DNA of 64,000 nucleotides from Tridacna crocea (GCA_943736015.1 OX031065.1:22210427-22274426), one strand, 5' to 3'. Counted from the first letter of the stretch, positions 11,005-21,922 are shown. Notes: generated from the letters alone by a model not told the origin. Translations and numbers: made by a program.

Positions 11005-11295
11005 CTCCAAGTGTTCGTTTTTCACGGCCAGCCTAAGCGCTGTACGTCCTAAAGCGTCTATGCAATCCACATTGAGATCTGGGTTATCACCTAGAAGCCG
11101 TCGAACAGTAGGTATATCCCCAAATTCTGCCGCATGTAGAAACTCCTCCTCCACGTCAACCAGCTGTTTAAAATGAGCATTATGATAAAGTGTAAATGTC
11201 CGGCCAAGAGCGTGAGCTCTGTACTTAAAGTCGGAACGTGAAACCGACTTGTTCCTTTTCATTCCCTTTTCAAAATGTCCGTTCATTCGGTCCAT
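11005..11295 (-). CDS. TRPC-type channel, coding exon 1 (start and first ankyrin region)
   Basis: First coding exon of a transient receptor potential channel of the TRPC class, a plasma-membrane calcium-permeable cation channel usually opened downstream of phospholipase C. It encodes 97 residues. Residues ~50-97 (EEEFLHAAEFGDIPTVRRLL, then NVDCIDALGRTALRLAV, NEHLE) match the opening ankyrin stretch of TRPC proteins (compare EEKFLDAAEYGNIP and NEHLEV in vertebrate TRPCs). An in-frame TGA lies five codons upstream of the chosen ATG (11308-11310), so this Met is the first available. The exon ends in GAG|GTGAGA, a good donor in phase 0, and joins in frame to the exon at 10050. Residues 1-45 are basic and not recognisable. 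Splice sites and frame are seen; the family call is established knowledge; the exact TRPC subtype is not assigned. Confidence 0.93.
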
Positions 11296-11679
11296 CTTTG
11301 TCTTTTTTCAACAGATATAATCAGAGCAGCTCAATAACAGCATAGGTATAGTAAAGTTTGTTGTTGTTTTTATGTATGTGTTCCCTCTATTTTGTGCTTC
11401 TGATCGATAATCAAACAGTAGATCTATATCTAAACAGTATATTTTGCCACCTGTAACATGGAATGTGATGCTATAGGATTAATTGAAATGTCACTTTTGT
11501 ACATGGGTATTTTGAATCTAATCCATCTTCTTTATCATTGAACCCATGCTGTGGCAACTATGGGCCACTAATTCTTTCATGCATTATACCATAAAAGTTG
11601 ATACATAATTACAGATCCGTAAAATCTATATCATGTTATTAATAGCCTGAATCCTAGGGTAAACAAGTTGGCCTCTTTA

Positions 11680-12205
11680 AAAAAGAAGCCAGGAGAGGTC
11701 AGCATCAGTGCTTTCAAAGAGTTCATTGGCTTTCAATCTCAATATATTGTGGTACATGTAAACAAACGAGTGAAAAAGACGTCGCGTAGAAACCTCATAT
11801 GCTTTACATGACGTTAATTTAACCTTGTCGCGTTTTCAAGTTGCATGTTCTTGTCCAGCGGTCTTCTTTCTCTTTTTCCACTAAATTCTTTTTAATTTTT
11901 CTTCTGCTTGGAATATTTGCTGAATAAAAAAAAAGCTACAATTATTAGAGAGGGTATTTGCAGCCATTGCATGTTACTCAATTAAATATTTTCTCAAATT
12001 CGTCATTTATGTAAAAAAAACACGTCGGTTTCCTGTTTCGGTTTTTTTTTTTTGTATTTCGCTTTATTTACAAAAGCATGACGAAACAGACTGTGTATCA
12101 GAATAATTACGCTAGAAGAAATAGAAGTAGACAGCAAATTCTCTGGCAGTCTGCCTTTTAAACTCACCACTATTGGAGAGGTTTGATGACCTCTCCAATA
12201 CAATA
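11680..12205 (+). repeat. O dispersed repeat, upstream of the TRPC start
   Basis: It shares in order CATTGGCTTTCAATCTCAA, GTACATGTAAACAAACG, GAAACCTCATATGCTTTACA, TTTCCTGTTTCGG, GACGAAACAGACTG and GGAGAGGTTTGATGACCTCT with the reversed copy at 56688-57310. No protein is recognised. Confidence 0.72.
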
Positions 12206-13010
12206 GTCCTTGGAAATGCAGAAATTGTGACCCATAGCAAAACAAAATTTTTACACATGTTTGCCTGCGCGAATTGCACAGGCTGACAGGTGTCAGTACT
12301 TTTTGCATATGCATTACGCCCCATTTTCACTCGTTATACTTAATTTAAGAGTCGGTTTAGTTAAATATACCTCGGGAAGCGGCACACTTTGCTTGTTATT
12401 TAAACCTCCCCTTCTAAAATTGGCACTGGTTATCTCTGTTTTTTCTATTCTATAAATCTTTTAGGCATTTTGTTTAATTAGATACAGAATTGATTGAGCT
12501 TGATATAATGATGAAAACAATTACAGATTAAACTGAAGCTATTAGTAAATCAGACTGTTTTACGATTCAACCCACTAAATTTCCTCTTTATCGCCACCTT
12601 TTAAACAGATTTGTGGCGGACAATTTTATAAACACATTCTTTCTATATACGGAATGTCGGTGTAAATTAATGCTTATTATAAGTATTCACGTAAAGACAT
12701 TTTGACAAAAGCAGAAATTGCTCGTTACGAGCAATTTCTCTTTTTTTTTTTTTTGTCAAAATGTTTTCCAAAGTAGTCAGCTGTAGATTATTTAAAGAAA
12801 AAAAAAAAAAAAACATAAAAACACACATAAAAGTAAAATGTGTTGAGTATATTGAATAAAATAGCACCACACATGTTTATTCCACAGAGATGCATTATAA
12901 ACGTTAGGATAATAATTTCAATGGCAGGTTGATTTCCGATACAAAATTGATGACGTTATGATCAATATTACTCTTGCGTTGTTGATACTTCGGGTGCTGA
13001 AGGGAGATCC
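12206..13010. other. Intergenic, mostly unrecognised
   Basis: Contains a short E-type half (12262-12330, GCCTGCGCGAATTGCACAGG) and the B core at 12685. The rest is AT-rich with nothing coding. Confidence 0.5.
12685..12780. mobile_element. Core of a decayed family B MITE
   Basis: ACATTTTGACAAAAGCAGAA ATTGCTCGTTACGAGCAAT with the complementary arm ending GTCAAAATGTTTTCC. The outer ends are gone. Confidence 0.6.
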
Positions 13011-13011
13011 T

Positions 13012-13095
13012 GGTGCCTTTTGCGGATGGCATAGATAAAAGATCAGACTGCACAGAACGTGCAGTCTGATCTTTGATCTATACCTTCCGCTTGTT
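13012..13095. repeat. Family C core
   Basis: Near-perfect palindrome AAGATCAGACTGCACAGAAC ... GTGCAGTCTGATCTTTGATC between TTGCGGATGGCATAGAT and ATCTATACCTTCCGC. The outer TTAA is not preserved. Confidence 0.8.
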
Positions 13096-13984
13096 CAGTC
13101 AAGTATGTGATAAAAAAAATCTAAATTTTAGTGGATTGTATTTTCAAGTCGAGATGTAATGTAATTATTGACGCGGAACAAGTTCATCCAGATCATTAAA
13201 GATTCATCTGTACTGATTTAATCCAGTTTGTTTTTAAATCATTTTTTTTTAAAACAAATTCAATATTTTTTTTTCAAAACTACCATCATCCTTGTATCTT
13301 TGTGTCAAAAGTTGCCCCTGACGTTAGCAGGGTAGCACAGATCACAACGGATAGAAAATGTATCACATGTACTTTCTCTGGAGGCTTTCAAGGATATCAC
13401 CCTAACTTTTTCCTGTTTTAAACCGAGGACATATTCCTTGAGTTTCGTTATCACATAAACTTTATTTATTGATTGTAATCGATGTTTACACAGCTGGCTA
13501 GATTCTACAAAGTGTTATGTTTTAACAGCTTTTATTTTACTCTCTGGTTGTAAAAAAGATGTACATGTATCTTTAATACCTGCAAACGACTTTTTATGAT
13601 TCGCAGCGGATATGCCCTTCCAAAACAATGCGGCAAAAGTAGATAATTGCTCTTAACGAGCACAAACATATGTTCTTGTTTCCTTTAAGAATACGTTTCT
13701 ACATATAACAGTTTTTATTTTACGTTGATGTTCTCTGTATTTACTTTACTAATTATATGTTGTTTTTTTTTCAAAGTCGTCGGCTTCGAACTGATTAAAA
13801 GTTAAAATCGAACTATATTTTACAAAGCAGAAATTTGTTAGAGAGCTCTAATAACGTTTAAGTGCACGACGGCCATTTTCACATTTTCTGCTTCGTCAAC
13901 CATTCTACAAAGTTTTAATGAATCAAAAGGCACCTTAATGGTGCTTTTTTTTTCTACGGCTCCTTAAATACGTAATTTACACCT

Positions 13985-14235
13985 TTAACCTTTCAACAAA
14001 CGATTCCTGGATTTTACGATTCTAAGCCTTTTGAAAACATTATGGAAAAAGGAGAAATGCTGGTTAGTGGTCACCAGCATTTTTGTCCTGCTGGGAAACA
14101 ATGATACTTTGACTTTACGTTTATTTTGTCGTCGGCAAGTGCTTTCAATTTAGACCAGATTGAAAAGTTGCGGTTTGGTAAACAGTTAAGTTGCGGTTTG
14201 GTAAACAGTTAAGTTGCGGTTTGGTAAACAGTTAA
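13985..14235. mobile_element. Family A MITE with triplicated right end
   Basis: It starts TTAACCTTTCAACAAACG. The centre is GCTGGTTAGTGGTCACCAGC. The right terminal 23 bp (GTTGCGGTTTGGTAAACAG + TTAA) occur three times head to tail at 14167, 14190 and 14213. Confidence 0.8.
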
Positions 14236-14264
14236 CTGTTTCGGCGCATTGCCTAAGGTAAATA

Positions 14265-14720
14265 ACTTTTGTGGACTGCATAGATCAAGATCAGACTGCA
14301 CAGAACGTGCAGTCTGATCTTTGATCTATATCGCCCGATTGTCTAGTCAACCCTATACAATCAAAATCTTTGTAAGTTTCAATGGATTGCACTTGGACCC
14401 GACGAAATAGGTCAAGTTTATTTATTTGGTGCTTAAAGAGTGAAACTAATCGGAAATACGTATCTTATAATTAATGTGTTGTCTGTCCGTGTGTGTGCGT
14501 GTGTGTGGTTAGTTCAATTTGGAACTGTTAATTAGCTTAAATTCTGTCCGGCTGACTTTTGCGGGCATCGTAGATCAAAGTCAGACTGTAACGAATATGC
14601 TTGCTGATCTTGAATCTATACTGTCTTTGGAATTCTAAATTCTTTCTTGCCATTTTTTTTTCGGGCATCGTAGAACAAAGTCAGATTGCAAAGAATGTGT
14701 GGTTTGATCTTGCCTCTGTA
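14265..14720. repeat. Three family C cores in series
   Basis: Palindromes at 14270-14335 (clean), 14560-14625 and 14660-14725 (decayed) share GTAGATCAAAGTCAGACTG and its complement. A GTGTGTG run lies at 14490-14507. Confidence 0.68.
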
Positions 14721-14859
14721 CTGTTCTATAAGTTGATTTTTTCCAAGCAAAAAGACCAGTAAATTCACACAATCTGTAGCTTTTATAATTTGGACTGAAC
14801 ATTTTTCTATTTTTTTTTTTTCTATTTTCTCCTAACCATTTATAACACGATCCCAAGTT

Positions 14860-16445
14860 TTAAAGAATTTGTCAAGGAGGCAATTTGAAAAAAGATGGGG
14901 AGAAGTAGGAAATTCTACATTATCGTCTACAAGTGCTTCCAAGTTTGACAAGTGTAGACTTTTGTCGTTTGGTAAACTTTACAATTTCCGTCCTAAAAAG
15001 TGTTTCCGAATTTTTAAAAAAAAAAAAAAGAGAATATTTTAACAGAAATCAGAATCAGAATATTTTATTGACTTAAACTATACAAGTTTTTTGTCATCAA
15101 CAAAAAATATATAAACAAATCTATTACGGTATAGGTCAGCGACACATATACAAACAATCAAAGCATTGAAGATCATGCTGTTCTTTTACATTTTACAATA
15201 AAAGCGGAATAGAGAGAAAGAAGAGAAAAGGGGAAAGGAATCATAGAATACTTAGTAAACAGTCGAATAAGCTGTTTAAAGTGCATTAGGAGAAAGAACA
15301 TAATGCCATTTTGAAAAACAAACGTATGTGATAATGCTTCAAGCAAGTTGCAATACATAAAAGGGTGTGAAAAATATTATGGCATAAGGAACAAAGGTAA
15401 AGTTCTCCTAACTTCTTTAGCCGCCATAACTTCCCTCTTCCACAGTCGATACCGTATTTTGACGGCCCAGAAGTGGAAGACTTTATGAAAAGTAAAATGC
15501 TAATAACCGTAAATTTGGTGCAATTTCCACAGTATGTTTTTTAAAGAAATAATCTTCTTTCTATCGTGGTTTGTCGTTAAATAAAGCACTGTTGTGAGTT
15601 ATGAGGATCAATAAATAACCCAGCCGTTCAAAGATGCCGACTTATAAAATTTAACGCTTAAATAGTTAAAAAGACTCGTCGTCCTCCGTCGTCAAACGCT
15701 ACCAATGGTGGATTATTTCAACCAAACAATAGAATTTAGACTAGCCCAAAATGGAATGATAGAAAACATCGTAGGAAAAGGAGAAAATAAAGGTTACCAG
15801 CATTTTCTCCTGTTCCCACGATGTTTTCCAACGACTTCTTTCTCAGTGTCAGTAAAAGTCGGGATAGTCTGGTAATGGGTAAAAGTATCGCGTCAGCGGT
15901 AAAAAAGAAACATCGAAAGCAGTCCTTTGAAACAATGTTCAGTTTCGAATTATAGCATCACTATTGTTTCCTAATCCTTAAAAGCGATTTCCTTACACAG
16001 ACAGCTGCATATGATAAACCCGCTCTCCAATATAATCTTGCGATTACGTAAGAAATGAAATTGTTCACTGACAAAAAAAAAAGGGACACTAAATGCCAAA
16101 ATATTCCTTTTGAGCTTCAACGAGTCATTTCCAAAAAATCACTAATATTATATTTTTCCTTTATCGAATTAAAAAAAAATCCCACAGATGAGGTTTTGGT
16201 TGCACCGGTCTCTCGACGGATTTTATCACAGAAATAACAATTCAGAACATACATGTAGTTAGAAAAAAAGGTATCGTTATGATTAAATAAAGGGCGTTCT
16301 CCGAGTTACCATCACGCAAAGTAGCTTAAAGAATCAATTTATGGGCAAGAAATAAATAACGAACCCCGAAGCTAAATAGAGGGGAAAATTCTATTATGTT
16401 GAATAATTGACGATCAATACAGCAGAACCAATGCTTAATGAAAAG
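14860..16445. other. Intergenic, decayed MITE fragments only
   Basis: Fragments resembling family A arms occur at 14930-14990 and 15460-15550. The remainder is AT-rich with short open frames of no family. Confidence 0.45.
15705..15885. mobile_element. Degenerate family A MITE
   Basis: The core is at 15765-15832 (GAAAACATCGTAGGAAAAGG ... CCTGTTCCCACGATGTTTTC). The right end is GTCTGGTAATGGGTAAAA without a clean TTAA. Confidence 0.6.
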
Positions 16446-16449
16446 CGGG

Positions 16450-16520
16450 CTTAATGCATCTGTGGAAAGTGTCTACCCAGGTCAGCCTGCAGCATCCGCG
16501 CCGGGTGACCTGGATCTGTA
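16450..16520. repeat. Family E half core
   Basis: GGGCTTAATGCATCTGTGG, CCCAGGTCAGCCTGCAGC and GGGTGACCTGG, next to the N element. Confidence 0.6.
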
Positions 16521-16524
16521 TTTA

Positions 16525-16930
16525 CCAACCATTCTTAAGAAATTCTTAGTCTTATTCTTCAAATAAAATTTCAGTGTGAAAGTAAGAGAGCTTCTGATTG
16601 GCTAAACCATTTGATTTAACCCTTTACCCCATAAGGCATTTCTATTGTATCTGTAATTGACTCTAAATAACAGCAAGAATGAAGCCGTTTTTTATGGGTA
16701 TATGACACCTTTTGATAGCATAGAAAACATTGTGACAAAAGGTGAAATTGCTCGTCCCGAGCAATTTCAGCTTTTGCCACAATGTTTTCCAAAGGCTCCT
16801 ACAAGCAATACGTAAACACGTGTATCTATGAAGTAAAGGATTAACCAATCAGAAGTTCTGTTACTTTCACAGTCAGGAAATTTTGAAGAAGAAGATCAAG
16901 AGTGTTACGACGACTTGTTTGGTATCATGG
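16525..16930. mobile_element. N foldback split by a family B element
   Basis: CCAACCATTCTTAAG, AGTGTGAAAGTAAGAGAGC, TTCTGATTGGCTAAACC on the left; CCAATCAGAAGTTCTGTTAC and TTTCACAGTC on the right. The intact family layout is seen at 48163-48361. Confidence 0.85.
16616..16844. mobile_element. Family B TTAA palindromic MITE nested in an N element
   Basis: TTAACCCTTTACCCC at 16616, AAGTAAAGGATTAA ending at 16844. Centre GGTGAAATTGCTCGTCCCGA with complement. The flanks GGCTAAACCATTTGAT / CCAATCAGAAG are the two halves of the N foldback. Confidence 0.93.
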
Positions 16931-16944
16931 ATCACAGAGATGCA

Positions 16945-17173
16945 TTAACCCATTACCAAACGACAATATTTTAGACTGGTCAAAATTAAAAGCATTTGCA
17001 GACGACAAAATCAAAGTGACAGAAAATTTGAAATTTGTTTTGTAAACGGTAGAAAACATTGTGGGAAAAGGAGAAAATGCTGGGTACCAGCATTTTCTCC
17101 TTTTCCCACAATGTTTTCTAAAAGCTTTTTTCTCATGGGCGTCAAAAGTAGGGATTGTGTGGTAATGGGTTAA
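16945..17173. mobile_element. Family A MITE inserted at a recognisable empty site
   Basis: TTAACCCATTACCAAACGAC to GTGGTAATGGGTTAA. The flanks CACAGAGATGCA / GCCACTTTTG join to AGATGCATTAAGCC, which occurs uninterrupted in family E elements (e.g. 27751, 43458). Confidence 0.92.
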
Positions 17174-17239
17174 GCCACTTTTGTCAGAGTATGGCTTACA
17201 TATGAGGGGCGCTCTGCTAAATGGCCATTAAGGCATCTC

Positions 17240-18895
17240 AGTAATTTATTTCATGCTTTCCGGTGGGATATCGAGAAATAGCAGTGAAAATATTTTTCGA
17301 TCTTACACCAGTGAAAATACCGATTTTCACGTTCTTGTTGCCTAGGTAAATTGCGCGTGCCTAACAACCAGATGGGAAATATGACGTCATATACCTTACA
17401 TTTCTCGCGCTTGACGTCACGTTGCTATGCGGGAGGGGTACGCCACGGGGAATGAGGGAAAAAAATTGTACTGAATTTTGATAAAGCTCCTCCCAGAAAG
17501 GGTTAAAAGCATAAAATAAATAGAATATTTGTTTTTTTCGGTGTAAGATCGAAATTTATTTCATCTCGTGAACACCATCGGTAATATTTTCACTCGTGGC
17601 TGCGCCACTCGTGAAAATATTACCGATGGTGTCCACTCGATGAAATAAATTTCGATCTTACACCGAAAAAAACAAATATCCTCTATTTATTTCATGCTTT
17701 CTGCAGGGATATCGAGAAATAGCAGTGAAAATATTTTTCGATCTTACACTGGTACCACCAATGAAAATACCGATTTTCACGTTCTTGCTGCCTCGGTAAA
17801 TTGCGCGTGCCTAACAACCAGATGGGAAATATGACGTCATATACCTGACATTTCTCGCGCTTGACGTAACGTTGCTATGCGGGAGGGGTACGCCACGGGG
17901 AATGAGGGAAAAGAATTGTACTGAATTTTGATAAAGCTCCTCCCAGAAAGGGTTAAAGGCATGAAATAAATAGAATATTTGTTTTTTTCGGTGAAAGATC
18001 GAAATTCATTTCATCTCGTGAACACCATCGGTAATATTTTCACTCGTGGCTGCGCAACTCGTGAAAATATTACCGATGGTGTCCACTCGATGAAATGAAT
18101 TTCGATCTTACACCGAAAAAAACAAATATCCTCTATATATTATACCATTATACCAAGCAAATCATTGCCATGCATCAATCGACTTTGTCCAAAAACCATC
18201 TAAATCATGTGAGAAAATACAAAAAAATTAAGAAAGTTTTGACCATGGCAAAAATTGTAATTGACGAAATTGTACGCGGATGCATGAAACCGTATTTTCT
18301 CTAATAAATAGAGGATTTTTTTTTTTCGGTGAAAGATCGAAATTTATTTCATCGAGTGAACACCATCGGTAATATTTTGACGAGTGGCGCAGCCACGAGT
18401 GAAAATATTACCGATGGTGTTCACGAGATTAAATAAATTTCGATCTTTCACCAAAAAAAAACAACAACAAATTTCATGCTTTGTTTATTTCATGCTTTTA
18501 ACCCTTTCTGGGAGGAGCTTTATCAAAATTCATTACAGTTCTTTTCCCTTATTCCCCGTGGGGTACCCCTCCCGCATAGCAAAGTTACGTCAAGCGCGAG
18601 AAATGTAAGGTATATGACGTCATATTTCCCTTCTGGTTGTTAGGCACGCGCAATTAACCTAAGCAACAAGAACTTGAAAATCGGTATTTTCACTGGTGGT
18701 ACCTGTGTAAGATCGAAAAATATTTTCACTGCTATTTCTCGATATCCTACCGGAAAGCATGAAATAAATAGCGGATATTTGGTTTTTTTTTTTCGATGAA
18801 AGATCGAAATTTATTTCATCGAGTGGATACCATCGTTAATATTTTCACGAGTGGCGCAGCCACGAGTGAAAATATAGCGATGGTGTTCACGAGAT
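17240..18895. repeat. Compound array of G elements
   Basis: Unit X (~280 bp, GTTGCCTAGGTAAATTGCGC, TATGACGTCATATACC, GGGAGGGGTACGCCACGG) and a ~160-bp palindrome P (GAAATTTATTTCATC, CACCATCGGTAATATTTTCA) alternate. The order is X 17242, P 17523, X 17686, P 17970, a 170-bp spacer, P 18310, X reversed 18466, P 18781. The last P is cut by the mariner remnant. The two direct X-P units are nearly identical with a period of ~447 bp. Confidence 0.88.
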
Positions 18896-19224
18896 GCGCA
18901 CTCCTCCTTTGGAATCTCACAAATCTTAGCAGTTATGGCCTCCTTCAACTCGTGAATGTTTCGGGGATTATTCCCATAGACATTGAGTCATTGAGAATTT
19001 CGCGCGTCGCGTTCAATTGTGCCGCCAGCACCGAAGGGCTCATTTTGAGCACATTATGGAAAGACGTCATTAAACAGAAAGTGATAAGCCCTGACTAATG
19101 AAACTTGGTGTGCAGGTCTTGCGTTAAGTTTAGATAACATGTGTGATGTTTGGTTTCTGTAGCCTGAAAATTAAAGTTTTTATTAACATGTTCATGGGTC
19201 TCATTTTTTTGGGGTCACCCTGTA
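18896..19224 (-). mobile_element. Internally deleted mariner-like element remnant
   Basis: On the minus strand the outer end reads TACAGGGTGACCCCAAAAAA, a typical mariner-family terminus (19224 inward). It is followed by non-coding leader, then NVYGNNPRNIHELKEAITAK and ICEIPKEEC, the region near the C-terminus of mariner-type transposases. The middle of the transposase is missing and the 3' end is cut at 18896, where G-family palindrome begins. Confidence 0.65.
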
Positions 19225-19226
19225 TT

Positions 19227-19478
19227 TGACCCATTACGCAAAAAGGGACCATCTGGGAATTCTGTGGATCAATTGGATGAACACAGGTTAACGATATTGC
19301 AGGTATGTTTAAGATAATAATTAAAAAATGATTGTACAACAAAGTACAATGACCGCTTTTCACACAGAAAATGTTATTAAAGCGAAAAGTACCCACCCTG
19401 GTCACCCTATTCGTGCAGTCTGACCAGGGCTGACACTTTTCCCAGTTCCCAGAAGGTCCCTTCTTGAGTCATGGGTCA
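19227..19478. mobile_element. P element, ~250-bp MITE
   Basis: Ends TGACCCATTACGC / TCATGGGTCA with inner AAAGGGACCATCTGGGA / TCCCAGAAGGTCCCTT. It contains CCTGGTCACC...GACCAGGG. It directly follows the mariner remnant. Confidence 0.85.
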
Positions 19479-19496
19479 CATGTATAATAGGCTTGA

Positions 19497-19580
19497 CTAA
19501 ACCAGTGGACGGTGTAGATCAAAGATCAGACTACACGTTCTGTGCTGTCTGATATTGATCTTGGTCGTCCGCTACAGTCC
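19497..19580. repeat. Family C core
   Basis: GGACGGTGTAGATCAAAGAT ... GATATTGATCTTGGTCGTCC. Confidence 0.65.
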
Positions 19581-19734
19581 TTGTATTTGTCTATGTCACT
19601 TAAAAGGATTAATGAATTGATATAAAACAGTAAGTTCGTGTCCTAGTACAATAGATCTTCTTGTGTTTACGTAAATCTTAACCTTCTCCCAATCACATCA
19701 AAAACGAAAACTTTTGATCCATTAGAGTGTCTGA

Positions 19735-19940
19735 GGTCCTACATGGCTCGGTGGTAAAGTGTAGGACTAGTTATGTGGAAGTTCCGGGTTTGAGTCCTAC
19801 TGGATCCGCTTGTTCTTTTGTTGGAATGTTCCTTGGGCAAGACACTTCAGAGCCTTAGCCTAGTACTGGTGAAACCCAGGAAGTACACGTACATGTGAGC
19901 TGACGCCGTGAAATAACTCAATCTATCAACCTTAGAATGT
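19735..19940 (+). mobile_element. tRNA-derived SINE, second family
   Basis: The head has an A box (TGGCTCGGTGGTAAAGTG) and a B-box-like GGGTTTGAGTCCTAC at tRNA spacing. It is followed by CCTTGGGCAAGACACTTC, a motif seen in the conserved central domains of several animal SINEs, and GGTGAAACCCAGGAAG. It is not a functional tRNA: the acceptor arms do not pair. Confidence 0.72.
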
Positions 19941-20074
19941 CTAAGCAACAATTCTAAGATCTATTCCAAACTTTTAAGTTCTCGTATTTCAGATCAACAT
20001 TTGAGGGTCTTGATGAAAGCTTAGTCTGCAGATTCTATGCAGTCTGATCCTGATCTTCGTTGTCGATAGAAGTT

Positions 20075-21215
20075 ACTTTCGTCCCCAATAAGAAGGGTTA
20101 TTAGCTAATGACAATGTTAACTAAAGACAGTAGATAATTTATTGGTATAACGATAGGTTAACAAACCATAAAGCTCTAGATTGAGAAACAAAGTTTAAAG
20201 AATGGCTGTTTTTAGCTTCTTATACGGTAGTAATTAAGTTTTTTTTTTAAATGGACAATGTCTTGAACCCTTGAAAAAGCCCTGGACCCGGCTGTAATTG
20301 TTTTCTTTTTTGCACTCTGATCTTAAATGTACACCGTCCTTTTTTAATCCTGGCCAAAACACGCTTAAAATTGAATTATTTTGGCTATTTTTGTCCTGGA
20401 TGAAAAAGTTCCATTTATTCATCTTAGCACTGTGATAATCAATCATAAAAGAGAGTTACTGTATCTACCACAAACTACTTATAGTATAACCCACAAGAAA
20501 GACCATTTCGAAGAACAAAGAAGGAAAGTAATTTCCGAATGACGAAAAAGATACTGAGCAATTGCTTATCAATACGGACATACTCCCTGTACTCACTCCT
20601 TTTTCTTCATCCTTTAGATTTGTCTAATTTGAAAAATGTTCTAGTTCAAGAAACAAATGCAAGAGGATACACGTGGAGGCTACGTGTAGCCTACAGGAAA
20701 TACGAATAACAAAATTTCCATTTCAAATTCAGTCATTTTCTCTTTACTATCTTTTATTATTCTATTTTAGTAAGATTGTAATAAAAAAAAAATAATAATA
20801 ATAGCCAAATTAATGTTTCTTTTTATACAAACAGATCCTCCCAAGTCATTCAATAAGTTACACCTGTGTAGTTTACGATAAAGGCAATATGACCATCCAT
20901 AACGGTTACGAGTTTAAAGTATCAAACCTTGATACCTGTCAGGTATAGTTTCATAGTTGTCTGTCTTCTACATTTGAAGAAAAAGCACCTTGTATATTCG
21001 TGTATATAAGTAAGACTATATAGTGCTTACGACTTGACGACAAAAACGATGAATGAAATTGTTAAGTAATATCATGCCAGGAGATCTCCAAAGGATCTTA
21101 CCCTGGACTCTGACTAACAGTACCCTTGGAACCACAAGAAGAAGTCACAAACATCTGGAGAACACGCCTGTGGCATCCTAAAATAATGCTCAACATGGCC
21201 CAGGCCCCCTGAAGA
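20075..21215. other. Intergenic, no gene seen
   Basis: AT-rich. A weak C-type fragment lies at 20015-20065 (GCAGATTCTATGCAGTCTGA). No coding or structural signal otherwise. Confidence 0.5.
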
Positions 21216-21219
21216 AGAT

Positions 21220-21295
21220 CGTCAGTTTACTTCAAATACCTCGTAACTACAGCTTGAAACAAGCTGTAGTTACGAGGTTTTTTAATTAAACCGAC
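21220..21295. mobile_element. Family F ~77-bp palindrome
   Basis: CGTCAGTTTACTTC, then CCTCGTAACTACAGCTTG and its complement CAAGCTGTAGTTACGAGG, ending AAACCGAC. There is almost no loop. Eight copies occur in the window. Confidence 0.9.
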
Positions 21296-21688
21296 AATAT
21301 GCCGAGGCAGCACCATCTTCCCACGCACTCATTACGAGGAAAATGTCTTGTTATTTCCAGTTTCGATATCAACTGAGATTTATACTTGTTTATTTCTTTT
21401 TTAGTTAACCACAATTATTGCACTTGTTTTTTTTTTCGTCTCCATGGAAATTGTATTTGCAGCCTCAATTATTTCCAATCTTTGCTTCCTGAAACAAATT
21501 TGCATCAGAAGCTTTTTTTAAAACGTTCCCGTACAGTAGTTGCAATCGACGTATATAAAGGCTGAATCTATGAAAAAGTTTGAATCAAGTGACGAAGGGA
21601 AAAATTGCTTGTCACTTAGCCATTGTCCTAATAAATAAAAGGAAATGAAATTTTCAATCCGATAGTACAGAAACCAAAATATTGCTAT

Positions 21689-21922
21689 TTAACTCTTTCC
21701 CAAACAAACCCTGGTTTTTACAGGTCTGGAATAGTAGCCTTTTGAAAACATTGTGGGAAAAGGAGAAAATGCTGGTAATCAGCATTTTCTCCTTTTCCCA
21801 CAATGTTTTCTACCCTATCATAGACAGAAATCATCTTTTCAGCAAGAGTTGAATTGAGGTCTGCAAATGCTTTCAATTTGGTCTAGTCCAAAAGTTTGTT
21901 GTTGGGAAAGGGTTTGGGAAAG
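21689..21922. mobile_element. Family A MITE with unusual right junction
   Basis: The left end is TTAACTCTTTCCCAAACAAA. The right end is doubled (TTTGGGAAAGG after TTGGGAAAGGG) without TTAA. ATTGCTATTT occurs on both sides (21681-21690, 21923-21932). The interior is a close, inverted match to the copy at 48863. Confidence 0.75.

Noticed and set aside
19735-19810. tRNA gene
   Set aside because: A and B boxes are present but acceptor and anticodon stems do not pair, and a SINE body follows.
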